A stretch of DNA of 8,919 nucleotides, taken from assembly GCA_009787435.1 (NCBI GenBank), contig WRFW01000169.1:1-8919 (forward strand), in the 5' to 3' direction. The position numbers were made by a program, and so were the translations under genes. The notes beneath the pieces were generated by a model. The model ran no database searches. It was not told the origin of the DNA and was given only the letters and a program-made list of their open reading frames with translations. This DNA comes from Defluviitaleaceae bacterium. Lineage in GTDB: Bacteria; Bacillota; Clostridia; Lachnospirales; UBA5962. Below are positions 1 to 6,760 of the stretch, piece after piece. The first letter of the stretch is position 1. Every line of letters begins with the position of its first letter.

Positions 1-1
1 G

Positions 2-1465
2 GGCACTATGGGCTTTAGCGGCGGCATTTCAGAGGGTTTAAGAATGCCGACCGTAACAGAAAGGCTGTTAGACCCCTCTTTAAACGGAAGAAGAGATATA
101 ACAGGCACTTTTGAATACACAGAGATTATTTTTATATCTGGAAACCCTAGCGAAGTGAACGGTGAAATAACCGTTGGTGGCGGGGATATTACAGCCGCCG
201 ATTTCGGAAACTTTACAAGAACTCTAGCAGTAACCGCTGAAGATGGTGAAAACATAAATCTTGAAAGAGCTATGAGCTTTTCAGTAGATTGGCGAAGAGA
301 AGCAAACCAAGTAATTAAAAATTACACAGCTTCAGCTTGGGCAGAACTAATTACTGCAACTGTTGGGTTGGATGAAGATGGTGAACCGATTACAGACACT
401 TTCACACTAGACTTAGATAGAAGTGAATTTATAATAAGCATAATTGAAGACCATAACCCAGGAATAATCTTTTATAGAGGAAATATTTCTAAGCGTGCTG
501 TTTTTGAGGGACCAACAGGCGATTATATAAAAGAAGTTAATGGCGTTATATATGGCTTCAGCAGCCCTTATTCAAATACAGAAACACAAAGGTTAGATAC
601 TTGGGTGCTTGCACCAAATTGGCAAATGAGTTACCAAGTACGCCCAAGCGTTAGTGTTACAACTTCTCTTTTATACAATCCAACAACGCCAACGCCAATA
701 AGCTTTTCAGGCAATTATATGCATTTTATGCAAAACAATAGCATTTTAGCTTATGATATTTTTATCCCTGCTGCTCCTTTTCACAATGTAGATAGAAGCG
801 GAAGTGCTTCGATTGAAACTAGGCAAACTTTTGAACAGTTAATAGCCCCAGATTTAAGCCATTTGCGGGGGCATTTTGCAGAAAGAGATATAAGCAGGCT
901 TTTTGCTCAGCAAATTTTGACAGGTCAAACAACGCATTTTGTGCCAAGCCAAGTGATGACTAGAGGAGAGTTTATTTCTGCATTAGTTCATGCACTTCGC
1001 ATAGAAGTGCCTACTATTCAGCCTTTAAACGCTTTTAATAGGACAACTAGAATAGTCTTTCCGGACATTACCCGTGAAAGACCAGAATACCCCATAATAA
1101 TGGCTGCATATAGAGCAGGCATTGCACATGGCAGAAACGATGGTAACTTTCATATAGACACAGCAATATCAAGAGAAGAAGTAGTTGCGGTTTTAATTCG
1201 TGCATTAGGGCTTGAAAATGTTTCTCCAAACCCGACGCCTGTAACTGTTTTTACAGATAGTGCTAGCATATCGCCTTGGGCTAGGAGAGAAATAGCCGCA
1301 GCTGCAGAGCTTGGAATAATTAGCGGAGACACAAATGGAAATTTTCACCCACAAAGAAGAATTACAAAAGCGGAAGCCTCAGCCTTAATTAATAGATTTA
1401 TTGACTATATGAGGGAAGATTTGGTTCACGATTATTCAGAAAGAATGGTTAATTTTGTTTGGTGA
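2..1465 (+). CDS. SLH-domain surface protein, 3' part of gene (5' end outside window)
   Basis: The frame is open to the left edge, and neither an upstream stop nor a signal peptide is visible, so the ATG at 8 is probably internal. Numbering from that ATG, residues 1-280 are beta-strand-rich with many polar, aromatic and Gly/Asn residues, and match no family I recognise. Residues about 281-333, 349-402 and 413-468 are three consecutive SLH repeats, each with the usual end motif (TRGE at 318-321, SREE at 388-391, TKAE at 453-456). By family knowledge such repeats hold proteins non-covalently to pyruvylated secondary cell-wall polysaccharide, so this is an exported wall or S-layer-associated protein anchored by its C-terminus. 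It lies on the same strand as the flagellar operon, 221 bp upstream of flgB, and is probably a separate unit because a promoter lies between them. The SLH call is firm; the role of the N-terminal part is unknown. Confidence 0.88.
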   Translation, partial: GTMGFSGGISEGLRMPTVTERLLDPSLNGRRDITGTFEYTEIIFISGNPSEVNGEITVGGGDITAADFGNFTRTLAVTAEDGENINLERAMSFSVDWRREANQVIKNYTASAWAELITATVGLDEDGEPITDTFTLDLDRSEFIISIIEDHNPGIIFYRGNISKRAVFEGPTGDYIKEVNGVIYGFSSPYSNTETQRLDTWVLAPNWQMSYQVRPSVSVTTSLLYNPTTPTPISFSGNYMHFMQNNSILAYDIFIPAAPFHNVDRSGSASIETRQTFEQLIAPDLSHLRGHFAERDISRLFAQQILTGQTTHFVPSQVMTRGEFISALVHALRIEVPTIQPLNAFNRTTRIVFPDITRERPEYPIIMAAYRAGIAHGRNDGNFHIDTAISREEVVAVLIRALGLENVSPNPTPVTVFTDSASISPWARREIAAAAELGIISGDTNGNFHPQRRITKAEASALINRFIDYMREDLVHDYSERMVNFVW

Positions 1466-1479
1466 TAAATGTGCGCATT

Positions 1480-1521
1480 GCAAGAGTTGCCAAAAGTTTT
1501 TATGAATTTTTGGCAACTTGC
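1480..1521 (+). terminator. Stem-loop after the SLH gene, possible terminator
   Basis: Arms 1480-1495 and 1508-1521 pair over 14 bp with a 2-nt bulge on the left side; the core AGTTGCCAAAA / TTTTGGCAACT is perfect, and the loop is short and AT-rich. It starts 15 bases after the stop of the SLH gene, the usual place for a terminator. However, the sequence after the stem (ACAAAGGTGAAG) has no T-run, so it is not a textbook intrinsic terminator. It could instead protect the 3' end of the transcript. Confidence 0.4.
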
Positions 1522-1609
1522 ACAAAGGTGAAGTCTTTCGTTTAGGGTAATGCTCTATAAAATTAGAAAAACTAATAAAAATGCGTTTGTGATTTTCAAA
1601 AAATTTGTA

Positions 1610-1638
1610 TTTACATTTCTCTTGAAAAAGGTTAAAAT
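1610..1638 (+). promoter_or_regulatory. Sigma-A-type promoter of the flagellar operon
   Basis: TTTACA (1610-1615) and TAAAAT (1633-1638) each match the housekeeping consensus at 5 of 6 positions and are separated by an ideal 17 bp. Transcription would begin near 1645, giving a leader of about 40 nt before the flgB start at 1687. It is the best-spaced match in the gap before flgB. I see no sigma-D-like promoter (TAAA...GCCGATAA) here, which fits an early flagellar operon read by the main sigma factor. No operator could be identified. Confidence 0.6.
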
Positions 1639-1673
1639 ATATAATGATGAATTTCAAAGTTCGTCTTTAAAAT

Positions 1674-1679
1674 GAGAGG
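1674..1679 (+). promoter_or_regulatory. Ribosome binding site that sets the flgB start
   Basis: GAGAGG lies 7 nt before the ATG at 1687. An in-frame ATG at 1672 would overlap this site and has no Shine-Dalgarno sequence of its own (preceded by GTCTTTAA), so translation should begin at 1687. Confidence 0.7.
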
Positions 1680-1686
1680 TATACAT

Positions 1687-2067
1687 ATGTTAAATAATCT
1701 TTTCTCCGTGAATAATGTTTTAGGCTTGGGTCTTCAAGCTGTTCAGCTTCGCGGTACAGTTATAGCAAATAATATAGCTAATATAGATACACCAGGTTTT
1801 AGGCGGAATGTTGTAAGTTTTGAAAATGAGCTTGCAAACGAGATTAACACAGCAAGGCGAACTGGCACACCTATAAATTTAGATAACGTGCGCCCGGCTG
1901 TTCAAACGCTTGCTTCTAATAACCCGCTCCGTATGGATGGCAACAATATTGATATTGAAGCCGAAATGGTTGCTTTATACCAAAACTCTGCAAGGTATGA
2001 TTCGATATCAATAAGCCTTATGAATAATTTTAGAAGAATAAACACTGTTTTGAATAGCAACATATAG
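1687..2067 (+). CDS. flgB: Flagellar basal-body rod protein FlgB
   Basis: FlgB is a proximal rod subunit, exported through the flagellar type III system and placed next to FliE above the MS ring. The 126-residue product has the usual family length. The rod/hook N-terminal signature NNIANIDTPGF is at residues 28-38, within an amphipathic helix region that pairs with the C-terminal helix in the folded protein. The C-terminal half has the FlgB-like stretch RMDGNNIDIEAEM at about 82-94 followed by a long helix to the end. There is no Sec signal peptide, as expected for a type III substrate. The start at 1687 is chosen over 1672 because GAGAGG lies 7 nt upstream of it and the product then begins MLNNLFS. 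It is the first gene of the operon and is followed by a 157-bp gap with strong secondary structure before flgC. Confidence 0.95.
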   Translation: MLNNLFSVNNVLGLGLQAVQLRGTVIANNIANIDTPGFRRNVVSFENELANEINTARRTGTPINLDNVRPAVQTLASNNPLRMDGNNIDIEAEMVALYQNSARYDSISISLMNNFRRINTVLNSNI

Positions 2068-2107
2068 AAGTTCACTAATTGAGTGTCTCTAAAAACTTCT
2101 AATTTTT
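2066..2107 (+). terminator. Attenuator-like stem-loop overlapping the flgB stop
   Basis: AGAAGTT (2066-2072) pairs perfectly with AACTTCT (2094-2100); inside it CACT (2073-2076) pairs with AGTG (2082-2085), leaving an 8-nt bulge. AATTTTT follows directly, giving a terminator-like shape. The large bulge weakens it. The right arm is also claimed by the larger inverted repeat 2077-2194 and by a small hairpin ACTTCT/AGAGGT (2095-2100 with 2109-2114), so only one of these can form at a time. Confidence 0.35.
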
Positions 2108-2194
2108 AAGAGGTGCGTTAAATATAGTCCGTTCTTTGGGCTTTTCAAGGGCGAGCTAAAAACGACCAAAGGGAGTTTTTAGAGATGCCCAATT
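2077..2194 (+). repeat. Long inverted repeat between flgB and flgC
   Basis: TCTCTAAAAACT (2086-2097) is the perfect reverse complement of AGTTTTTAGAGA (2174-2185). Outside this, AATTG (2077-2081) pairs with CAATT (2190-2194), and the four bases between allow one G-C and two G-U pairs with one mismatch, giving about 20 pairs. The 76-nt loop holds a further CTTTGG/CCAAAG pairing. The structure ends 16 nt before the GGGAGG ribosome binding site of flgC. It could be an RNA element adjusting flgC and downstream expression relative to flgB, or a small inserted repeat; the sequence shows the symmetry but not the function. Confidence 0.6.
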
Positions 2195-2224
2195 GTTTAA
2201 AATATATTAAGGGAGGTTTGCAAA

Positions 2225-2767
2225 ATGTCTTTTTTTAACTCTTTAAATGTAAGTGCTTCTGGGTTAACTGCCCAACGCCTTAGAATGGATATAATTTCGC
2301 AAAATATAGCGAACGCAAACACAACTATAACGGCAGATGGCACACCTTATAGTAGACAAGCAGTTGTGCTTTCTTCTAATCCAAGCCAAAGTTTTGGTAA
2401 TATTATAGATGAAAGTTTGAGCGTGTTAGATAGAGGACCGCTAGGCGAAAGAAATATGCTTCCATTTAGAAATGAAGCACAAAATCTAACAGGTGTTAAT
2501 AACCAAAATGGGCGTTTTTCAGACTTTAGACCAGCAGGCGTTTCAGTTTCAACAATACATACAGACAATACACCCGGACCTTTAGTTCACGACCCAGCAC
2601 ACCCCCATGCAGATGAAAATGGTTATGTGCGTATGCCAAATGTGAACATTGTTTATGAAATGGTAAATATGATAAGTGCTAGCCGCTCTTATGAAGCAAA
2701 TATAACAGCGATGACTACTACACGCTCAATGATTAATAGAACTTTAGAAATAGGGCAAGCAAGATAG
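2225..2767 (+). CDS. flgC: Flagellar basal-body rod protein FlgC, with extra central segment
   Basis: FlgC is a proximal rod subunit that stacks with FlgB and FlgF, exported by the flagellar type III system. Family hallmarks are clear: the N-terminus MSFFNSLNVSASGLTAQRLR, the QNIANANTT motif at 27-34, the block DPAHPHADENGYVRMPNVNI at 123-142, and EMVNMISASRSYEAN at 145-159 in the C-terminal helix ending LEIGQAR. The product is 180 residues, while FlgC proteins are usually about 134-150. The excess lies between YSRQAVV (42-48) and the PAGVSV region (103-108), a polar segment of roughly residues 52-98 rich in Asn, Ser and Gln. Both conserved ends are intact, so this is an insertion in the surface domain rather than a damaged gene. 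GGGAGG at 2211-2216 lies 8 nt before the ATG. It is the second operon gene, followed by fliE after 77 bp. Confidence 0.95.
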   Translation: MSFFNSLNVSASGLTAQRLRMDIISQNIANANTTITADGTPYSRQAVVLSSNPSQSFGNIIDESLSVLDRGPLGERNMLPFRNEAQNLTGVNNQNGRFSDFRPAGVSVSTIHTDNTPGPLVHDPAHPHADENGYVRMPNVNIVYEMVNMISASRSYEANITAMTTTRSMINRTLEIGQAR

Positions 2768-2774
2768 GCTTGCC
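2754..2774 (+). other. Small stem-loop spanning the flgC stop codon
   Basis: GGCAAGC (2754-2760) and GCTTGCC (2768-2774) form a perfect 7-bp stem with a 7-nt loop containing the flgC stop region. CTTTT follows four bases later, so it resembles a very weak terminator but lacks a proper T-run. More likely it is a processing or mRNA-stability hairpin, or chance. Confidence 0.35.
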
Positions 2775-2823
2775 AGTCTTTTAAAGGCGATTATTTTTGC
2801 CTCATAAGATTAACTAGTAAACT

Positions 2824-2829
2824 AGGGAG
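2824..2829 (+). promoter_or_regulatory. Distant ribosome binding site of fliE
   Basis: AGGGAG is the only Shine-Dalgarno-like sequence before fliE, but it is 15 nt from the ATG at 2845, much longer than the usual 5-9. An in-frame TAA at 2836-2838 excludes any earlier ATG, GTG or TTG start; only an ATT at 2842 lies between. Weak initiation is therefore expected. Confidence 0.45.
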
Positions 2830-2844
2830 TTTAAATAAAATATT

Positions 2845-3153
2845 ATGAATATAAACCAAATAGCAGGTTTCGGGAATGTATCTAATTTAGCTGCAAATAA
2901 TATACAAATTCCGGCGGATAATGGCGATGGCTTCGCTCTAATTTTTGATAGTATGTTAAACCTTTTTAATGAAACGAGCTCAGCAGAAAATGAGCTTGCA
3001 AATTTACAGCTGCAATTTGTTACAGGCGAAACAGACGATATTTTAGCGGTAATGCTTGCTGAGCAAAAAGTACAAACGTTAGTAACTTTTACAGCTCAAG
3101 TAACTTCAAGCATAATGGACGCTTATAGAACAATAATAAATATGCCTGTATAG
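2845..3153 (+). CDS. fliE: Flagellar hook-basal body protein FliE
   Basis: FliE is the small adaptor joining the MS ring (FliF) to the proximal rod and is among the first proteins exported. The 102-residue length is normal. The N-terminal 28 residues are variable, then follow the helix FALIFDSMLNLFNE (30-43), the loop GETDDI (61-66, corresponding to the conserved F..GE..D stretch), and the conserved C-terminal helix with VMLAEQKVQTLVTF (69-82) ending MDAYRTIINMPV. The last helix matches the family end AY.EIM.M. It sits between flgC and fliF, the usual order. Its ribosome binding site has unusual 15-nt spacing, which could keep synthesis low; only a few FliE copies are needed per motor (family knowledge). 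It is followed by a 156-bp gap containing a 20-bp perfect inverted repeat. Confidence 0.94.
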   Translation: MNINQIAGFGNVSNLAANNIQIPADNGDGFALIFDSMLNLFNETSSAENELANLQLQFVTGETDDILAVMLAEQKVQTLVTFTAQVTSSIMDAYRTIINMPV

Positions 3154-3184
3154 TTAAAAAGTTTTATTTATTATAGTAATAGAA

Positions 3185-3262
3185 GCAAAGCCTTTATGAT
3201 AGCTAGCGAAAATTTTAGCCACTGCTTTTTTAATTTTGAGCAAGCTATCATAAAGGCTTTGC
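3185..3262 (+). repeat. Perfect 20-bp inverted repeat between fliE and fliF
   Basis: Bases 3185-3204 (beginning GCAAAGCC, ending TAGCT) are the exact reverse complement of 3243-3262. The 38-nt interior can pair further through GC/GC and AAAATT/AATTTT after small internal mismatches, giving a very long hairpin. No T-run follows (AGGTTTATC), so it is not a standard intrinsic terminator. It begins 32 bases after the fliE stop and ends 28 bases before the fliF ribosome binding site. No clear target-site duplication is seen at its edges. It may stabilise or process the mRNA, allowing different levels for flgBC-fliE and fliF onward, or be a miniature mobile repeat. Confidence 0.75.
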
Positions 3263-3309
3263 AGGTTTATCTTAAATAACTAACTTAATTAAGGAGAATA
3301 GGAATAACA

Positions 3310-4962
3310 ATGGGAGAAAGAGCACGAAATATTTATAATATATATCAAAACAAATGGCAAGCGATGGAGCCTGCAGGGCGAAGGCGAGTAGGTCTTGGTT
3401 TCGTTGCTCTTTTTGTAGCAGTTGTTGTAACCTTATTCTTCGCTTTAAGACCAAACTGGGTTATACTTGAAAGTAACCTCGCTTTTGCTGTTTCTGCAAA
3501 TATTCAAGAAGCGCTTGAAGCTGAAAATATACCTTTTAGAGTTTCAGGCAATTTTAGAACTATACAAGTTCGTGAACCAGATATCCAACGGGCACAAGTT
3601 TTATTAACTACTGGTGGTCTCTTAGTTCCAAGCCAAGGCTTTTCTTTAGAGGATGCCTTTGATAATATAGGGATGGGAACAGCCCAAGATACTAGAGACC
3701 AAATGTTTAGAAGTGCTCAGGAAAGCCAAATAGCAGCAACTTTAATGGAATTAGATGCTATTCAACACGCTACAGTAAATATTAACCCGGGCAACCCAAG
3801 CCCAATAGTTAGAACAGACGCAAATAGGCCTTCAGCTTCGGTAGTGTTAGTAACTAGTGCCCAAATAGATAGTGGAATGGCATTATCACTTGCAAACACT
3901 ATAGCAAACTCTGTAGAGGGTTTAACGATAGAAAACGTACATATTACAGACCAAAATATGCGTTCCATTTTTGATGGCTCAAGAGTTGGAGATGATAGGT
4001 TTGGCAGTGCAGGTGATTTAGACCCAATAGCTGCACACGCTCTGCTTATGGAATCAAATGTGCTTAATGTTTTTTCTTCTCTTTTTGATAATGTTTCCGT
4101 AGCAGCTTCGCCAAGTGTTACTAGGGGTGATATAGTAACTCAAACTGTAGTTCATGTGCCGCCTGTTGATGGTGCTACTACTGGGTTAGTTGCTAGAGCA
4201 GAGCTTTTTGATGAAGAAGCTTCTGGCGAAGCGGGCGAGCTTTTGCCGCCAGCAGGGGCTGATGCAAATGCAGGCATATTTCCTATAGGCGGTGCTGGGC
4301 AAACTACCGAAGCTATGAGGTCTTCAAGTGTAGTTGATTATGTTTTTAACACAGTTCAACAGCATGAAGTGCAAATTGCAGGTGAATTAGTTCCAGAGCT
4401 TTCTTCAGTTTCTATTACAGCCTATATTAATCAAATTTTTAATGAAGCGGTTTTAAGGCAGCAAGGTGCTTTGGACGATTATGGTTCTTTCCAAGAATTT
4501 AGTATAGCTCATAGAAATAATGTTATACTAACAGCAGAGCAGTTTGAAGGCTTTGACCAACTTATTTTATTAGCTTCAAATGCTACAGGTGTTCCTGTTG
4601 AAAATGTAGCTATTACTATTTTTCAAAGACCGTTATTCTTTGAAGAGCAAGTAACACCTATGAACTGGCAAGGTATAGTGCTTGCTGCTATATTAATTGC
4701 TTTTATACTTCTCTTAGCTTTCGGTATACTTCGTGGCACGAAAAGAGAAAAAGAGGTGGAAGTGGAGCCAGAGCTTTCAATTGAAGATGTTTTAGTTACT
4801 ACTAAAATAGAAGTTGAAGATGAGCAAGAAACGCAAAAACTGCAAGACCTTGCATACGCTGTTGATTCCGAAGTGAAACAGCAAATTGATAAATTTGTAA
4901 ATGAAAAACCAGAAGCAGTTGCACAGTTGCTCCGCTCATGGTTAAATGAAGGATGGGAATAA
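3310..4962 (+). CDS. fliF: Flagellar MS-ring protein FliF
   Basis: FliF forms the MS ring in the cytoplasmic membrane, housing the export gate and holding the C ring. The 550-residue product fits the family (about 510-570). A short cytoplasmic N-terminus with the basic run GRRR (23-26) leads into membrane segment 1 at about 28-46. The secretin-like ring-building region follows (about 50-220, with FRVSGNFRTIQVRE at 76-89 and ASVVLVT at 176-182). Next is the beta-collar region, whose Ala/Gly/Glu-rich loop at about 300-335 is typically variable. Membrane segment 2 is at about 453-474 (QGIVLAAILIAFILLLAFGI), followed by an acidic cytoplasmic tail. The tail ends EKPEAVAQLLRSWLNE (532-547), the family FliG-binding motif. 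AAGGAG at 3291-3296 (13 nt away) and AGG at 3300-3302 (7 nt away) precede the ATG. The fliG start follows after only 3 nt, so the two partners are probably co-translated. Confidence 0.97.
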   Translation: MGERARNIYNIYQNKWQAMEPAGRRRVGLGFVALFVAVVVTLFFALRPNWVILESNLAFAVSANIQEALEAENIPFRVSGNFRTIQVREPDIQRAQVLLTTGGLLVPSQGFSLEDAFDNIGMGTAQDTRDQMFRSAQESQIAATLMELDAIQHATVNINPGNPSPIVRTDANRPSASVVLVTSAQIDSGMALSLANTIANSVEGLTIENVHITDQNMRSIFDGSRVGDDRFGSAGDLDPIAAHALLMESNVLNVFSSLFDNVSVAASPSVTRGDIVTQTVVHVPPVDGATTGLVARAELFDEEASGEAGELLPPAGADANAGIFPIGGAGQTTEAMRSSSVVDYVFNTVQQHEVQIAGELVPELSSVSITAYINQIFNEAVLRQQGALDDYGSFQEFSIAHRNNVILTAEQFEGFDQLILLASNATGVPVENVAITIFQRPLFFEEQVTPMNWQGIVLAAILIAFILLLAFGILRGTKREKEVEVEPELSIEDVLVTTKIEVEDEQETQKLQDLAYAVDSEVKQQIDKFVNEKPEAVAQLLRSWLNEGWE

Positions 4963-4965
4963 AAA

Positions 4966-5982
4966 ATGAAAACTTCTATAGAAGAGTTAACAGGGAGGGA
5001 AAAAGCCGCTATTCTTTTAATAACGCTCGGACCCGAAAAATCGTCTGAAGTGTTTAAACATTTCAGAGAAGACGAAATTGAAACTGTAACTCTAGAAATA
5101 GCGAATACAGTTGCAATATTGCCGGAAACAAAAAACGCTGTTTTGGAAGAATTTTATCAAGTTTGTCTAGCCCAAGATTATATCACCGAAGGTGGTGTAG
5201 GCTATGCTAAACAAATATTAGAATCGGCACTTGGTCAAGAAAAGGCATTTGATATCATATCAAAAATGACTACAAGCTTACAAGTTCGCCCGTTTGATTT
5301 TATAAGAAAAGCCGAAGCAGGGCAAATTCTTAACTTCATCCAAAATGAGCACCCCCAAACAATTGCACTTATATTGTCATATTTAAAACCTACACAAGCG
5401 GCACAAATATTGGCAGAGCTTTCCCCAGAACGCCAATCCGATGTTACAAGGCGTATAGCTTTAATGAATCAAACTTCGCCAGATGTTATTAAAGAAGTAG
5501 AAAAAGCGTTGGAAAACAAGCTTTCAAAGCTGATGCTAGAATCTTATACAACCGTTGGTGGTGTAGATTCTGTTGTTGAAATTCTTTCTTCTGTGGACCG
5601 TGGCACAGAGAAAAATATTATGGACACTCTAGAAACAGAAGATTTCGACCTTTCAGAAGAAATCCGCAAGCGTATGTTTGTTTTTGAAGATATTATGAAC
5701 CTTTCAAATAAAGACATTCAAACTATCTTGAGACAAGATATAGACAATAAAGACTTGGCAATTGCCCTTAAAGGCTCCACAGCCGAAGTTCAAGACCTTA
5801 TACTTTCAAACGTTTCTAAGCGTCTTGCTGTGATGATAAGAGAAGATATGGAATTTATGGGGCCTGTTCGCCGGTCAGATGTGGAAGAAAGCCAACAGCG
5901 TATAGTTAATGTTATAAGAAGATTGCAAGAAGCCGGAGACATTATAGTTTCAAGAGGCGGGGGGGATGATTTAATTGTCTAG
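4966..5982 (+). CDS. fliG: Flagellar rotor/switch protein FliG
   Basis: FliG is the C-ring protein that interacts with the MotA stator to make torque and helps set rotation direction. The 338 residues cover all three domains: N-terminal FliF-binding (1-100, TGREKAAILLITLG at 9-22), middle (with EHPQ at 128-131, which contacts FliM), and C-terminal after the hinge GGV (198-200), including the MFVFEDI motif (237-243). In the torque helix the charged residues of the family are all present: K269, R286, E293, D294 and R302 correspond to E. coli K264, R281, D288, D289 and R297 by my alignment. A functional rotor is therefore expected. AAGGAT (4949-4954), inside the end of fliF, serves as ribosome binding site. 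The 3' end holds a run of seven G that codes for Gly-Gly and also acts as the fliH ribosome binding site; the fliH frame overlaps by 8 nt. Confidence 0.97.
   Translation: MKTSIEELTGREKAAILLITLGPEKSSEVFKHFREDEIETVTLEIANTVAILPETKNAVLEEFYQVCLAQDYITEGGVGYAKQILESALGQEKAFDIISKMTTSLQVRPFDFIRKAEAGQILNFIQNEHPQTIALILSYLKPTQAAQILAELSPERQSDVTRRIALMNQTSPDVIKEVEKALENKLSKLMLESYTTVGGVDSVVEILSSVDRGTEKNIMDTLETEDFDLSEEIRKRMFVFEDIMNLSNKDIQTILRQDIDNKDLAIALKGSTAEVQDLILSNVSKRLAVMIREDMEFMGPVRRSDVEESQQRIVNVIRRLQEAGDIIVSRGGGDDLIV
5959..5965 (+). promoter_or_regulatory. G-run ribosome binding site for fliH inside fliG
   Basis: A run of seven G, unusual in this AT-rich region, lies 9 nt before the TTG at 5975 and within the last Gly codons of fliG. 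It is the only purine-rich Shine-Dalgarno candidate for fliH. Combined with the TAA at 5972-5974 in the fliH frame, it fixes the TTG as the start. Confidence 0.6.
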
Positions 5983-6760
5983 GATTATAAAATCTCAATA
6001 CAGTACAGTCGATACTAGCAATATCATTATAATTAATGGAAACCAAGAAGCTTTCATTCCTCAAAATTTGGCGGCAGGGGCAGGCACCGTTTATTATGAT
6101 AACCCCGAAGCCGAGCAAACTGTTGAAGAAGCTATGTTTTCTGCAAAAAACATTATAGAAAATGCTAAGCGGGAAGCTGAGCTAGAAGCGGCAAACATAC
6201 TTAATAATGCAAAGCTAACTGCAGACCAAATTGTTGAAGCTTCAAACCAAAAAGCGGCTTTAGATTATGCGGCAGAGCTTGAAAGAGCAAAGCAAGAGGG
6301 CGAAGAGCAAGCTATAGCTGAAACTAAAGAAGAAGTAGAAAAAATGCTTGCAGAAGCCGAAAATATACGCTTAGAAGCAGTTCAATATAAAGAAGATTTT
6401 ATAGCGAAAATAGAGCCGGAAGTTATAGACCTAGTAATATCCATTATGGATAAAATAATTGGTAGTGAAAAAGTTTTAAATAAATATTTGGCTTCTATAT
6501 TAGTGAAGCAAGGTTTAAATGAAGTGCCTCTTGCGGATGATATAACTGTGCATCTTTCCCCAGAAGATTATGATAGTGTAGACCAGCTTGAAATAATGAA
6601 AGCTTTAGACCACGTTGCAAATGTAAATATCGTTATGGACGTTATGCTAAAGCCAACAGATTGTATAATAGAAACTTCTTTAGGCAATTTAAATTGTGGG
6701 CTAGATACGAAATATGAAGCCTTAAAAGATAATTTGAAATATATACTCGCGAATGGGTAA
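5975..6760 (+). CDS. fliH: Flagellar assembly protein FliH (export ATPase regulator), TTG start
   Basis: FliH dimers bind the ATPase FliI, restrain its activity and tether it to the C ring and export gate. The 261-residue product begins MSRIIKSQYS, the typical start of Gram-positive FliH. It continues with a long helical/coiled-coil stretch rich in Ala, Glu and Lys (about 48-145). The globular end has IEPEVIDLVISIMDKIIG (146-163) and the conserved CIIETSLGNLNCGLDTK (230-246). The protein has no tryptophan, so the N-terminal Trp pair known from Salmonella FliH, which docks to FliN/FlhA, is absent. The TTG start is supported by the conserved N-terminus, an in-frame TAA directly before it, and a G-rich ribosome binding site 9 nt upstream; the next in-frame Met is residue 54. 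It overlaps fliG by 8 nt, suggesting translational coupling, but is separated from its partner fliI by 101 bp. Confidence 0.93.
   Translation: MSRIIKSQYSTVDTSNIIIINGNQEAFIPQNLAAGAGTVYYDNPEAEQTVEEAMFSAKNIIENAKREAELEAANILNNAKLTADQIVEASNQKAALDYAAELERAKQEGEEQAIAETKEEVEKMLAEAENIRLEAVQYKEDFIAKIEPEVIDLVISIMDKIIGSEKVLNKYLASILVKQGLNEVPLADDITVHLSPEDYDSVDQLEIMKALDHVANVNIVMDVMLKPTDCIIETSLGNLNCGLDTKYEALKDNLKYILANG

Noticed and set aside
8..10. ATG at 8 as the true start of the SLH protein
   Set aside because: The frame is open upstream to the edge, no ribosome binding site can be seen in 7 bases, and no signal peptide follows although the protein must be exported.
1466..1671. c-di-GMP riboswitch before flgB, as in some clostridial flagellar operons
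   Set aside because: The gap contains a single simple stem-loop; the conserved c-di-GMP-I core could not be found, and the promoter lies downstream of that hairpin.
1672..1674. ATG at 1672 as the flgB start
   Set aside because: It has no Shine-Dalgarno sequence and overlaps the GAGAGG that is well placed for the ATG at 1687.
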